DNA from: Microbacterium esteraromaticum
GTDB taxonomy: Bacteria; Actinomycetota; Actinomycetes; Actinomycetales; Microbacteriaceae
Direction: 5' to 3'
DNA: 64,000 nt
NCBI RefSeq assembly: GCF_017303215.1
Contig: NZ_JAEMWU010000002.1
Coordinates: 62,001 to 126,000, forward strand
Every line of letters starts with the position of its first letter. The first letter of the stretch is position 1. Shown piece by piece: positions 33,798 through 42,272 of this stretch. Under the pieces are notes generated by a model, which did not search any database, had not been told where the DNA came from, and saw only the letters and a list, made by a program, of their open reading frames with translations. Made by a program: the position numbers and the translations under genes.

Positions 33798-35171
33798 ATG
33801 ACGAAGCTCAAGCTGGCCATCGTCGGGGCAGGACCGGCGGGTATCTACGCCGCTGACATCCTGCTCAAGGCCGAGCGCAAGTTCGATGTGTCCATCGACC
33901 TGTTCGAGCAGCTTCCGGCCCCGTACGGGCTGGTCCGTTATGGTGTGGCGCCCGATCACCCCCGTATCAAGGGCATCATCACCGCGCTGCGCAACGTGCT
34001 CGACCGCGGTGACATCCGCATCTTCGGCAACGTGCGCTTCGGTGAGGACATCACCCTCGACGATCTCAAGCGCCACTACAACGCGGTGATCTTCGCCACC
34101 GGTGCGGTGCGCGACTCGGGCCTCGACATCCCCGGCATCGACGCCGAGGGGTCGTACGGTGCGGCCGACTACGTCAGCTGGTTCGACGGACACCCCGACG
34201 TGCCGCGCGACTGGAACCTGGATGCCGAATCGGTCGGCGTCATCGGCAACGGCAACGTTGCGCTGGACGTAGCGCGGATGCTCGCGAAGCACGCCGATGA
34301 TCTGTTGGTCACCGAAGTGCCCGACAACGTCTACCAGGGCCTCAAGGCCAGCCGGGTCACCGACGTGCACGTGTTCGGCCGTCGCGGACCCGCGCAGGTG
34401 AAGTTCACCCCGCTCGAACTGCGCGAGCTCGGCGAACTGCGCGACGTCGACATGGTGGTCTACGACGAGGACTTCGACTACGACGAGGCCTCCCAGCAGG
34501 CGGTCGCCAGCAACAAGCAGGTCATGGTGATGGACCGCATCCTGCAGTCCTGGCGCAAGCTCGACTCGGTCAACAACGCCGGCGGAACGGCATCCCGCCG
34601 CCTGCACCTGCACTTCTGGGCCCGCCCCGTCGAGGTGCGCACGGACGAGAACGGCCGGGTCGCGGCCCTCGTCTACGAGCGCACGACATCCGACGGCGCC
34701 GGCGGCGCGGTCGGTACCGGGGAGCTGCGCGAGGTGCCCATGCAGAGCCTGTACCGGGCCGTGGGCTACTTCGGTTCGCCGCTGCCCGATGTGCCGTTCG
34801 ACAAGAAGCACGGCGTGATCCCCAACCGCGAGGGTCAGGTGCTCGAGGCGAAGTCGAACCAGCGGGTTCCCGGCATCTACGCCACCGGCTGGATCAAGCG
34901 TGGCCCAGTCGGGCTCATCGGGCACACCAAGTCGGATGCCATGGAGACCGTGCGTCACCTCATCAACGACCAGGGCTCGTGGTGGCAGCCCGAGGACCCC
35001 TCCGACGAGGCGATCCCGGCGCTGCTGGCTCAGCGCGGTGTGGAGTGGACCGACCTCGAAGGATGGCATCGCCTGGATGCGCACGAGATCGCCCTGGGCA
35101 CCGCGCAGGAACGCGAGCGGGTCAAGCTCGTTCCGCGCGACGAGATGGTGCGGGTCTCACGCGGAGAGTGA
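33798..35171 (+). CDS. Ferredoxin/adrenodoxin-NADP+ reductase (FprA type)
   Basis: A 457-residue FAD- and NADP-binding reductase that passes electrons between NADPH and ferredoxins. The N-terminal FAD motif is VGAGPAGIYAA, followed by the FprA/adrenodoxin reductase signature APYGLVRYGVAPDHP. The NADP-binding fold is at VIGNGNVALDVARML, and the C-terminal GWIKRGPVGLIGHTKSDA matches the FAD-ring-contacting segment. Good ribosome-binding site GGAAGGAA before ATG 33798. It starts 14 nt after the polyprenyl synthase and may be co-transcribed. Confidence 0.94.
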   Translation: MTKLKLAIVGAGPAGIYAADILLKAERKFDVSIDLFEQLPAPYGLVRYGVAPDHPRIKGIITALRNVLDRGDIRIFGNVRFGEDITLDDLKRHYNAVIFATGAVRDSGLDIPGIDAEGSYGAADYVSWFDGHPDVPRDWNLDAESVGVIGNGNVALDVARMLAKHADDLLVTEVPDNVYQGLKASRVTDVHVFGRRGPAQVKFTPLELRELGELRDVDMVVYDEDFDYDEASQQAVASNKQVMVMDRILQSWRKLDSVNNAGGTASRRLHLHFWARPVEVRTDENGRVAALVYERTTSDGAGGAVGTGELREVPMQSLYRAVGYFGSPLPDVPFDKKHGVIPNREGQVLEAKSNQRVPGIYATGWIKRGPVGLIGHTKSDAMETVRHLINDQGSWWQPEDPSDEAIPALLAQRGVEWTDLEGWHRLDAHEIALGTAQERERVKLVPRDEMVRVSRGE

Positions 35172-35218
35172 GCGCGCCGCGCTGAACCGCCCTGCCCGCT
35201 CCTCCTCGGCGCGCCGGA

Positions 35219-35224
35219 TAGGGT
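35219..35224 (+). promoter_or_regulatory. -10 box (TAGGGT) of alpha/beta hydrolase gene
   Basis: TAGGGT ends 6 nt before the ATG at 35231; leaderless layout. Confidence 0.55.
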
Positions 35225-35230
35225 GTCGAC

Positions 35231-36232
35231 ATGGGGGAGTGGATACCGGACATCCTCGGCGACGGGTTCGAGCAGCAGACGCTACCGCTGGGGGAGGACT
35301 CCGAGGGTGAACTGGTCGCGACCGTGGTGCGGTCGCTACCGGAAGCGCCGCGCTGGTGGCATCCGCTGATCGGACATCGTGATCGTCGGCCGCTGGCCGA
35401 CGTCGATGTACTGTACGTGCACGGCTGGTCGGACTACTTCTTCAACCGCCGCCTCGCCCGCTTCTGGACCGACCGCGGTGCGCGCTTCTACGCACTCGAC
35501 CTGCGCAAATACGGACGCAGTCTGCGTCCGGGTCAGACCCCGGGCTTCATCACCGATCTCGCCGAGTACGACGCCGACATCGGTGCGGCGCTGGCCGCGC
35601 GAGGTGATGCCACGGGGCGCCGGTTGGTGCTGCTCGGCCATTCGACAGGCGGGCTCACCCTCAGCCTGTGGGCTGCACGTCATGCCGGCGACGTCGCGGC
35701 AGTAGTCCTGAACGCGCCCTGGCTCGAGTTCCAACTCAGCGCGGCGCGCGCCGCGATCACGCCCGTGGTCGAACTGCAGGCGCGATTCTGGCCGATGGAT
35801 GCGGCGCCCCAGGTCGATCTCGGGTTCTACAGTCGCGCCCAGCGCGAGGTCGCCGACCCCGATGATCCCCTCGAGACGAATCCCGAGTGGCGCCCCGAGA
35901 AGGCGATGACCGTGCACGCGGCGTGGTTGCGCGCGGTCTTCGCCGGGCACGATGCGGTCTCGCGGGGCCTGGGGATCACTGCGCCGGTGTGCGTGTTGCT
36001 GTCGCAGCGCACGGCCTTGCCCACCCGCTGGTCGCCGGAGCTCACGCGCGCCGACAGCGTCCTGGTCGTCGATGACATCGCCGCCGCCGCCGTGAAGCTC
36101 GGATCGTCGGTCACGGTCGAGCGGATCGACGGCGCGCTGCACGACGTCTTCATCTCGCAGAAGGATGCCAGAGACGAGTCCTACGCGCGGTTGGCGCGGT
36201 GGGTGGACGGCTGGTCGGCTCAGACGGCGTAG
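35231..36232 (+). CDS. Alpha/beta hydrolase (serine aminopeptidase S33/lysophospholipase-like)
   Basis: A 333-residue alpha/beta hydrolase. The oxyanion segment is VLYVHGWSDY, the nucleophile elbow is LLGHSTGG (Ser), the acid is likely in LVVDDIA and the base is His in GALHDVFIS. The strand before the elbow (FYALDLRKYGRS) resembles monoacylglycerol lipase/lysophospholipase (Hydrolase_4). Substrate is not known. It ends with a 13-nt overlap with the convergent GntR gene, so the two genes share their 3' ends. Confidence 0.85.
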   Translation: MGEWIPDILGDGFEQQTLPLGEDSEGELVATVVRSLPEAPRWWHPLIGHRDRRPLADVDVLYVHGWSDYFFNRRLARFWTDRGARFYALDLRKYGRSLRPGQTPGFITDLAEYDADIGAALAARGDATGRRLVLLGHSTGGLTLSLWAARHAGDVAAVVLNAPWLEFQLSAARAAITPVVELQARFWPMDAAPQVDLGFYSRAQREVADPDDPLETNPEWRPEKAMTVHAAWLRAVFAGHDAVSRGLGITAPVCVLLSQRTALPTRWSPELTRADSVLVVDDIAAAAVKLGSSVTVERIDGALHDVFISQKDARDESYARLARWVDGWSAQTA

Positions 36233-36861
36233 AGACGACGGCACGCCTGTTCGGCGGCGTCGGCGTCACGGCGGTGCAACGCGTCGATCATCTGGGCGCA
36301 CCCTTCGACCATGCGACGACGGTGCTCGGGGGCGATCACGAAGTCGCGCAGGGACCGCGCGAGGGCCAAGCTCACCTCTTCGATCAGCGACTGCTGCAAC
36401 GGGTTTCCGGTGCGCGACGAGAGGAATCCCATCAGCTGCCGGCGGGCGTGAGAGCACGCGAACGGGTCGTCGACCGAGTCGGCGACATCGAGGATGAGTG
36501 CCGTCGCTGTCGCGAGTTCATCCTCTGCGAGCCGAGGACATGACAGGCGGACGATGATCCCGGCCTGCAGTCCGGCGAACTCCCGGGCCACTTGGATCGA
36601 CTCCGGCGTGACCGTGCTGACCTCGGTATAGCGACTCGGGTACATCGTGACCAGCCCGATGCGCTCCAGCCGCTGCAGGGCCTCGCGCACCGGCGTGCGC
36701 GACACCGCGAGCTCTGCCGCCAGGTCTGCGTCGCGGATTCGCATTCCGGGCGCCAGCTCCCCTTCGACTATGCGTCCGCCGATCAACTGGAACAGACCCT
36801 CCGCCAGCAGTTTCTTGTGCCCGGTGATTGTGGGCTCGTGCCGTCGCTCGACGTCGACCAT
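36220..36861 (-). CDS. GntR family regulator, FCD (FadR) type
   Basis: A 213-residue GntR regulator. The N-terminal winged helix-turn-helix shows IRDADLAAELAVSRTPVREALQRLERIGLV; the C-terminal FCD helical domain (about residues 95-205) normally binds a carboxylate and sometimes a metal through His residues. The ATG at 36861 follows GGGGAGAGAAG, which fixes the start well inside a longer open frame. It is divergent from the TetR-type gene, 165 bp apart, and may control the neighbouring dehydrogenase; the ligand is unknown. Confidence 0.9.
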   Translation of the reverse strand: MVDVERRHEPTITGHKKLLAEGLFQLIGGRIVEGELAPGMRIRDADLAAELAVSRTPVREALQRLERIGLVTMYPSRYTEVSTVTPESIQVAREFAGLQAGIIVRLSCPRLAEDELATATALILDVADSVDDPFACSHARRQLMGFLSSRTGNPLQQSLIEEVSLALARSLRDFVIAPEHRRRMVEGCAQMIDALHRRDADAAEQACRRLYAV

Positions 36862-37000
36862 CTTCTCTCCCCATGAGCCTCGATGCGGTCTCCCGCGTCG
36901 GAGTTCTCGACTGCCCCATACAGTCGTGACTCCGTAGTCTACCCGCGTGGATTCGGCGGACATTCGTGGGCTGTGGAGAGATTCTCGCGACGTAGATATC

Positions 37001-37010
37001 TGACAGTTGT
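37001..37010. promoter_or_regulatory. Small palindrome GACAGTTGTC upstream of TetR-type gene
   Basis: GACA-GT-TGTC lies just before the -10 box of the TetR-type gene, a position suited to autorepression. It is short, so the call is weak. Confidence 0.35.
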
Positions 37011-37014
37011 CGTA

Positions 37015-37020
37015 TAAACT
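37015..37020 (+). promoter_or_regulatory. -10 box (TAAACT) of TetR-type gene
   Basis: TAAACT ends 6 nt before the ATG at 37027; leaderless layout. Confidence 0.55.
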
Positions 37021-37026
37021 GCAGAT

Positions 37027-37605
37027 ATGGATGCGCGCGTGCGACGTTCGCGAGACGCGCTTCGGGCAGCGGTGCTCGAAGCGGCGGCCGTGACCCCGAT
37101 CGCCCAGCTGACGGTGTCGCAGATCTGCCAGTCGGCCGGGGTCACTCGTGACACCTTCTACCGGCACGCGGCAGCGCCGGCGGAACTGCTCGCCGATGCC
37201 CTCGAGGCCGAGCTGGAGCCGATTCTCGCCGACATGCCGGCCACCCGAGTGCTTGACGAGAGCGAGCGCGCACTGCTGACGCACATCCAGCAGCGCGCCG
37301 CCGTGTACCGCGGTGCCATGCAGCCCGTGCTGGCGGCCCCGATCCGGTTCGCGCTCGACGCGGCCCTGCGCCGCGGTCTTCGGCTGTGGTTGCAGTTGCA
37401 CCCCGACATCGTTCCTGATGCGATCGCCGCCGACCCGGCGGCGCTGCGCATCGCCATCGCCTATTCGGCCGCCGGCACCGTGGGTGCCATCGAGGAGTGG
37501 CTGCCGGATGGTGGTGACCCGGATCGCGCCGCAGAGATGATCCTCGCGGCTTCACCCCAATGGTGGCGGGCGACATCCGCCATCGAGGAAAGGAAACAAT
37601 CATGA
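37027..37605 (+). CDS. TetR-like transcriptional regulator
   Basis: A 192-residue regulator. The helix-turn-helix LTVSQICQSAGVTRDTFYRHAAAPAELL is typical of TetR, with the TFYRHF-like recognition helix. The C-terminal domain (about residues 80-185) is helical and diverged, with a TetR_C-type GTVGAIEEWL end segment. Its stop codon overlaps the dehydrogenase ATG by 4 nt (ATGA), so it is co-transcribed with that gene and likely controls it. Confidence 0.85.
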   Translation: MDARVRRSRDALRAAVLEAAAVTPIAQLTVSQICQSAGVTRDTFYRHAAAPAELLADALEAELEPILADMPATRVLDESERALLTHIQQRAAVYRGAMQPVLAAPIRFALDAALRRGLRLWLQLHPDIVPDAIAADPAALRIAIAYSAAGTVGAIEEWLPDGGDPDRAAEMILAASPQWWRATSAIEERKQS

Positions 37606-38651
37606 AGGCAGCGGTGTTCCACGCGAAGGAGGACCTGCGCATCGAGCAGGTCGACGAGCCGGTCGTGGGCCCTGGGCAGGTCAAGCTGCGCAACGCGTTC
37701 GCGGGCATCTGCGGATCCGACCTGCACGTGTACTACGCGCCCGAGGCATCCGGCCTGGACCTCTCCAAGCCGCACCCCCTCACCGGTGCAACGCTTCCGC
37801 AGATCCTCGGGCACGAGTTCTCGGGCACGGTCGTCGAACTCGGCGAGGGCGTCACCGACGTCGCCGTCGGTGACCGCGTCGCCGTGTGGCCGATCTACTC
37901 GTGCGGCGAGTGCGTCGCGTGCCGTCGTGGCATGTTCAACGCCTGCCGCACGATCGGCTTCCACGGGCTCACGTCGCACGGCGGCGGCATGTCCGAGTTC
38001 ACCACGGTGCCCGCGGGCAACGTCCACGTGCTGCCCGAGAACGTTGACCTGCGCATGGGCGCGCTGGTCGAGCCGATGGCCGTCGCCTGGCACGCCGTCA
38101 ACCGCGCCGAGATGCCCGAGAACGGCACGGCGCTGATCGCCGGCGCCGGTCCCATCGGCATCGGTGTGTGGTTCGCTCTCAAGGCCCGCGGGATCGACCG
38201 GGTGCTCGTCTCGGAGCCCAGCGCAGAGCGCCGCGAGATCATCGCCGCGCTCGGTGCGACGGTCATCGATCCGGTCAACGGTGACCTCGCCGCGGCCGTG
38301 GCCGAGCTGACCGACGGTGACGGTGTGGATGCCGCGTTCGACGCCGCGGGTGCGGGGCCGGCGATCACGTCGGCACTGCCGCAGCTGACCCCGGGCGGCA
38401 AGGTCGTGGTCGTCGCGATCCACGAGCGCCCCATCGACCTGCTGCCGACGCAGCTCGTCGCGACCGAGATCGGCATCTTCGGTACGCTCGGGCAGCTTCC
38501 CGAGGACTACGAAGACGTGATCGCCGCCATGGCCCGCGGTGTGTACGACACCACCGGCTGGGTGCAGGAGGTCGAGCTCGACGGTGTGGTGGATGCCATG
38601 ACGGCACTGCGCGGCGGCGCCGGCGCGAAGATGCTGGTGAAGGCCGGCTGA
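37602..38651 (+). CDS. Zinc-dependent alcohol dehydrogenase, 2,3-butanediol dehydrogenase type
   Basis: A 349-residue medium-chain dehydrogenase. The catalytic zinc ligands are Cys in GICGSDLH, His-Glu in GHEFSG and Glu in LVEPMAVAWH; the structural zinc is held by the four cysteines of CGECVACRRGMFNAC. The NAD-binding motif is AGAGPIGIGV. The insertion YYAPEASGLDLSKPHPLTGATLP after the first motif is typical of (R,R)-butanediol dehydrogenases. A polyol or acetoin substrate is likely, exact one unknown. ATG 37602 follows GAGGAAAGGAAA. Confidence 0.9.
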   Translation: MKAAVFHAKEDLRIEQVDEPVVGPGQVKLRNAFAGICGSDLHVYYAPEASGLDLSKPHPLTGATLPQILGHEFSGTVVELGEGVTDVAVGDRVAVWPIYSCGECVACRRGMFNACRTIGFHGLTSHGGGMSEFTTVPAGNVHVLPENVDLRMGALVEPMAVAWHAVNRAEMPENGTALIAGAGPIGIGVWFALKARGIDRVLVSEPSAERREIIAALGATVIDPVNGDLAAAVAELTDGDGVDAAFDAAGAGPAITSALPQLTPGGKVVVVAIHERPIDLLPTQLVATEIGIFGTLGQLPEDYEDVIAAMARGVYDTTGWVQEVELDGVVDAMTALRGGAGAKMLVKAG

Positions 38652-38664
38652 TCCCCGTCCGCAG

Positions 38665-38712
38665 AGACACAGAGGCGGGGGCGGGGGGGGGCCCGGCCCC
38701 GCCTCTGTGTCT
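38665..38712. terminator. Bidirectional stem-loop with G-rich loop
   Basis: A perfect 16-bp stem (38665-38680 with 38697-38712; arm AGACACAGAGGCGGGG) encloses a 16-nt loop containing a run of nine G residues (38683-38691). It lies between the convergent dehydrogenase and yajQ stop codons and probably ends both transcripts. Confidence 0.8.
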
Positions 38713-38724
38713 GAGTGCTGTCGG

Positions 38725-39213
38725 TCAGCGGTAGTTCACGAACTGCAGGTCGACTTCGAGGTCAGAGCCCTTGAGTAGAGCGATCACCTGCTGGAGGTCG
38801 TCGCGGCTCTTGGACTGCACGCGCAGCTCATCGCCCTGGATCTGGCTCTTGACGCCCTTGGGGCCCTCGTCGCGGATGATCTTGCTGATCTTCTTCGCGT
38901 TCTCGCTGGAGATGCCGTCCTTGAGTGAGGAGACGATCCGGAACTCCTTGCCGCTCGCGAAGGGCTCGCCGGTGTCGAGGCTCTTCAGCGAGATGCCCCG
39001 CTTGATGAGTTTGGTCTGGAACACGTCCAGGACGGCCTTCGCGCGCTCCTCGGAATTGGCCTTGATGAGGATCTGCTCGCCGCTCCAAGCGATGGACGCG
39101 TCGGTGCCCTTGAAGTCGTAGCGCTGCTCGACCTCCTTGCGGGCCTGGTTCAGAGCGTTCTCGGCCTCCTGGTGGTCGACCTTGGAGACGATGTCGAAAG
39201 AGCTGTCAGCCAT
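38725..39213 (-). CDS. YajQ family nucleotide-binding protein
   Basis: A 162-residue YajQ protein (UPF0234). It opens with [21 protein letters not shown], and the ferredoxin-like duplicated fold shows [21 protein letters not shown] and [21 protein letters not shown] at the end. Family members bind cyclic di-GMP in Xanthomonas and bind nucleic acids elsewhere; the role in actinobacteria is not established. Its start lies 28 bp from the upstream LacI-type operator shared with the divergent malE gene. Confidence 0.93.
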   Translation of the reverse strand: MADSSFDIVSKVDHQEAENALNQARKEVEQRYDFKGTDASIAWSGEQILIKANSEERAKAVLDVFQTKLIKRGISLKSLDTGEPFASGKEFRIVSSLKDGISSENAKKISKIIRDEGPKGVKSQIQGDELRVQSKSRDDLQQVIALLKGSDLEVDLQFVNYR

Positions 39214-39240
39214 ACACGCAGTGTATCCAAGAGCGCCGGT

Positions 39241-39256
39241 ATGGAAGCGTTTCCAT
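39241..39256. promoter_or_regulatory. LacI-family operator, upstream site
   Basis: ATGGAAGCGTTTCCAT: arms ATGGAA/TTCCAT around a central CG, the classic LacI/GalR half-site pattern. It lies about 55 bp upstream of the malE -35 box and 28 bp from the yajQ start. Confidence 0.7.
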
Positions 39257-39309
39257 CCCGATATGCGGTTCGCGACGCTATCACGGCTCGGTATCAGTCC
39301 GCGGAGGCA

Positions 39310-39339
39310 TTGCGGAACAGCGTACTCGCCAGGCATACT
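39310..39339 (+). promoter_or_regulatory. malE promoter
   Basis: -35 TTGCGG (39310-39315) and -10 CATACT (39334-39339) with an 18-bp spacer, overlapping the downstream operator at the start-site region. Confidence 0.6.
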
Positions 39340-39352
39340 GTAAGCGCTTGCA
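39339..39352. promoter_or_regulatory. LacI/MalR-type operator at malE start site
   Basis: TGTAAGCGCTTGCA, a perfect palindrome matching the TGnAAGCGCTTnCA pattern of maltose-type LacI repressors. It overlaps the end of the -10 box, so binding would block transcription of malEFG. Confidence 0.8.
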
Positions 39353-39387
39353 GGTCTGCAGGCCCACGCATCGAGAGAGGCACACCA

Positions 39388-40599
39388 ATGAAGGTGAACA
39401 AGAGGGGAATCCTCGCGTTCGGCGCCATCGCCGCCACGTCCGCAATCGTCCTGACCGGCTGCGCATCCGGTGACAGCGGTGAGTCCGGTTCCGGCGAGAC
39501 CGAGAGTGGCGGGTCGCTGACGGTCTGGGTCGACGCCGAGCGCGTGGACGCGCTGCAGGGCGCCGCAGACTCCTATGAGGAGAAGACCGGCGTCGCCGTC
39601 GAACTCGTCGGCAAGTCCGTCGACACGATGAAGGACGACTTCATCCAGCAGGTACCGACCGGCAAGGGCCCCGACGTCGTCATGGGCGCTCACGACTGGC
39701 TCGGAGAGCTTTCCACCAACGGTGTCGTCTCGCCGATCGAGCTCGGCGACTCCGCCGCGGACTACCTCCCGGTCGCACTGCAGGCAGCCACCTACGAGGG
39801 CACCGTCTACATGCTTCCCTACGCAGTCGAGAACATCGCCGTGCTGCGCAACGCCGACCTCGTCCCCGAGGCTGCCACGAGCTTCGACGACATGATCGCC
39901 ACGGGTACGTTCGTCGTGGAGCAGGGCGCTGAGGGCAACCCTTATCACCTGTACCCCTTCCAGACCGCGTTCGGCGCACCCGTCTTCGGCACGGACGCCT
40001 CCGGCAGCTATGACCCCACCGATCTGCAGCTCGGTAGCGAGGGTGGCTTCGCCTTCGCCGACTGGCTCGGCGCGCAGGGCGCGGCAGGCACCCTCAACAC
40101 CGACATCGACGGTGAGATCGCCAAGCAGCAGTTCCTCGACGGCACGGCCGCCTTCTGGTTGACCGGACCGTGGAACGTCGGCGCGGCCGTGGATGCCGGC
40201 GTCAACGTCGCCATCGATCCGGTGCCGAGCCCCACCGACGCGGCTGCTTCGCCGTTCGCCGGCGTCAAGGGCTTCTTCGTCAGCTCGGAGTCCGAGAACA
40301 AGGTCGCCGCCAACGACTTCCTGGTCAACTACCTCGGCACCGAGGACGTCCAACTCGCGCTGTTCGAGGCAGGTAACATCCTTCCCGCGCTGACCGCGGC
40401 GGCTGACACCGCAGCATCCGACCCGATCATCGCGGGCTTCCAGACCGTCGGTGCCGACGCCGTGCCGATGCCCGCCATCCCGGCGATGGGCTCGGTGTGG
40501 CAGTACTGGGGCGTCGCCGAAGCCGCGATCATCAACGGTGAGGACCCGCAGGCGACGTGGCAGAAGCTCGTCGACGACGTCACCGCGGCGATCCAGTAA
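39388..40599 (+). CDS. malE: Maltose/maltodextrin ABC transporter solute-binding lipoprotein
   Basis: A 403-residue family 1 extracellular binding protein. The signal peptide [13 protein letters not shown] leads to the lipobox VLTGC, so it is lipid-anchored outside the membrane. The mature part has [30 protein letters not shown] and [11 protein letters not shown], typical of maltose-binding proteins. GAGAGAGG precedes the ATG. It heads malEFG and is controlled by two LacI-type operators. A 12-bp stem-loop after it probably lets it be made in excess over the permeases. Substrate class is inferred from malF/malG and the amylase neighbour. Confidence 0.92.
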   Translation: MKVNKRGILAFGAIAATSAIVLTGCASGDSGESGSGETESGGSLTVWVDAERVDALQGAADSYEEKTGVAVELVGKSVDTMKDDFIQQVPTGKGPDVVMGAHDWLGELSTNGVVSPIELGDSAADYLPVALQAATYEGTVYMLPYAVENIAVLRNADLVPEAATSFDDMIATGTFVVEQGAEGNPYHLYPFQTAFGAPVFGTDASGSYDPTDLQLGSEGGFAFADWLGAQGAAGTLNTDIDGEIAKQQFLDGTAAFWLTGPWNVGAAVDAGVNVAIDPVPSPTDAAASPFAGVKGFFVSSESENKVAANDFLVNYLGTEDVQLALFEAGNILPALTAAADTAASDPIIAGFQTVGADAVPMPAIPAMGSVWQYWGVAEAAIINGEDPQATWQKLVDDVTAAIQ

Positions 40600-40612
40600 T
40601 CACAGAACGACA

Positions 40613-40647
40613 CTGCCGGGGCGGACGCAGCGTGCCCGCCCCGGCAG
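40613..40647 (+). terminator. Intercistronic stem-loop between malE and malF
   Basis: A perfect 12-bp stem (40613-40624 with 40636-40647; arm CTGCCGGGGCGG) and an 11-nt loop. It has no T-run; it likely stabilises malE mRNA or partly ends transcription, as known for other maltose operons. Confidence 0.65.
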
Positions 40648-40666
40648 GATCACGACGGGGTAGAAG

Positions 40667-42271
40667 ATGACCGAATCAGTCGAGGCGACCGTTCCTCCGA
40701 CCAAGCGCCAACGTCAGGCGGCGAGGATCGCCGAGGCGGCATCCGGGAACACCGGATGGCTCCTGCTGAAGATCGTGCTCCTGGCGATCGTGGACGCCGT
40801 GGCGGTGTACGCCGCATTCGTGCTCCTCATGAATCAGGAGTGGCTGGTGCTTGCGGTGGTCGCGGCCGTCACCGTCCTCGTCAACTACATTTACTTCTCG
40901 CGCAAGCGGATCCCGGCGAAGTACCTCACTCCCGGCATCATCTTCCTGGTTGTCTTCCAGGTCTTCACACTCCTCTACACCGGCTACATCGGGTTCACCA
41001 ACTACGGCACCGGTCACAACGGCACCAAGGACCAGGCGATCTCCTCGTTGCTCGCATCCGCCCAGGAGCGCGTCGAGGACTCGTCCACGTACCCCGTGAC
41101 AGTGGTGGAACAGTTCGGCACGCTCGGTCTGCTGGTGACAGACCCCGACAGCGGTGAGGCCTCTGTCGGCACGAACGAGCAGCCGCTGCAGAACGTCGAC
41201 GCGACGATGGAGTCGGGCAAGGCCGTCGCGACCGATGGCTGGACCACCCTCCGCTTCGCGGACGTCATCGCCCGATCGGATCAGATCGAGGATCTCGCGG
41301 TCCCGTTCAGCGATGACCCCAACGACGGCAGCCTCCGCACGCCGGACGGGCAGAACGGCTATCTCTACATCTCGACGCTCGAGTACGACGAGTCGGCTGA
41401 TGCGATCGTCGACTCCCGTACGGGCGCGGTCTACTCCGACATCGGCACCGGCGCCTTCACCGCCGACGACGGTACCGAGATTCTGCCCGGCTGGCAGGTG
41501 AACGTCGGGTTCGACAACTTCGTTCGAGCGGTGACAGACGAGTCGATCCGTGGTCCGCTGATCTCGGTGACACTGTGGACCTTCGTCTTCGCGCTCATCT
41601 CGGTCGCATCGACGTTCTTCCTTGGTCTTCTGCTGGCACTCGTGTTCAACAACACCCGCATGCGGTTCCGCAACGGATACCGCATCATTCTGATCCTGCC
41701 GTACGCCTTCCCGGCGTTCCTGTCGGCCCTCGTCTGGGCGGGCATGATGAACGAGAGCTTCGGCTTCATCAACCAGGTGATCTTCGGCGGAGCCGACATC
41801 CCATGGCTCACCGATCCCGTTCTGGCCAAGGTCTCGATCCTCATCGTCAACCTGTGGCTCGGCTTCCCCTACATGTTCCTGGTCTGCATGGGCGCACTGC
41901 AGGGTATCCCCGAGGATGTGAATGAGGCGGCCGTCATGGACGGCGCGAACCCCTGGCAGATCTTCCGCCGGATCAAGCTGCCGCTGCTGCTGGTGACGGT
42001 CGCACCGCTGCTGATCTCGTCGTTCGCATTCAACTTCAACAACTTCAACCTGATCTACATGCTCACCGGTGGCGGGCCGCGCTTCAGCGACGTGTCGATC
42101 CCCGTCGGACACACCGACATCCTCATCTCGATGGTCTACAAGGTTGCATTCACCGGGCAGAACCGTGACTACGGCCTCGCCTCCGCCTTCACCATCCTCA
42201 TCTTCATCGTGGTGGCGACGATCTCGATCATCAGCTTCCGCAAGACCAAGGCACTCGAGGAGCTGAACTGA
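40667..42271 (+). CDS. malF: Maltose ABC transporter permease MalF
   Basis: A 534-residue inner-membrane permease. Three N-terminal helices (about residues 28-115) are followed by a large extracytoplasmic domain (about 120-290), the hallmark P2 loop of MalF that contacts the binding protein. Five further helices follow. The ATPase-docking EAA loop is EDVNEAAVMDGANPWQIFRRIKLP. Length is near E. coli MalF (514). It overlaps in operon with malE (67 nt upstream) and malG (1 nt gap). No ATPase gene follows, so a shared MsiK-type ATPase elsewhere must power it. Confidence 0.94.
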   Translation: MTESVEATVPPTKRQRQAARIAEAASGNTGWLLLKIVLLAIVDAVAVYAAFVLLMNQEWLVLAVVAAVTVLVNYIYFSRKRIPAKYLTPGIIFLVVFQVFTLLYTGYIGFTNYGTGHNGTKDQAISSLLASAQERVEDSSTYPVTVVEQFGTLGLLVTDPDSGEASVGTNEQPLQNVDATMESGKAVATDGWTTLRFADVIARSDQIEDLAVPFSDDPNDGSLRTPDGQNGYLYISTLEYDESADAIVDSRTGAVYSDIGTGAFTADDGTEILPGWQVNVGFDNFVRAVTDESIRGPLISVTLWTFVFALISVASTFFLGLLLALVFNNTRMRFRNGYRIILILPYAFPAFLSALVWAGMMNESFGFINQVIFGGADIPWLTDPVLAKVSILIVNLWLGFPYMFLVCMGALQGIPEDVNEAAVMDGANPWQIFRRIKLPLLLVTVAPLLISSFAFNFNNFNLIYMLTGGGPRFSDVSIPVGHTDILISMVYKVAFTGQNRDYGLASAFTILIFIVVATISIISFRKTKALEELN

Positions 42272-42272
42272 C

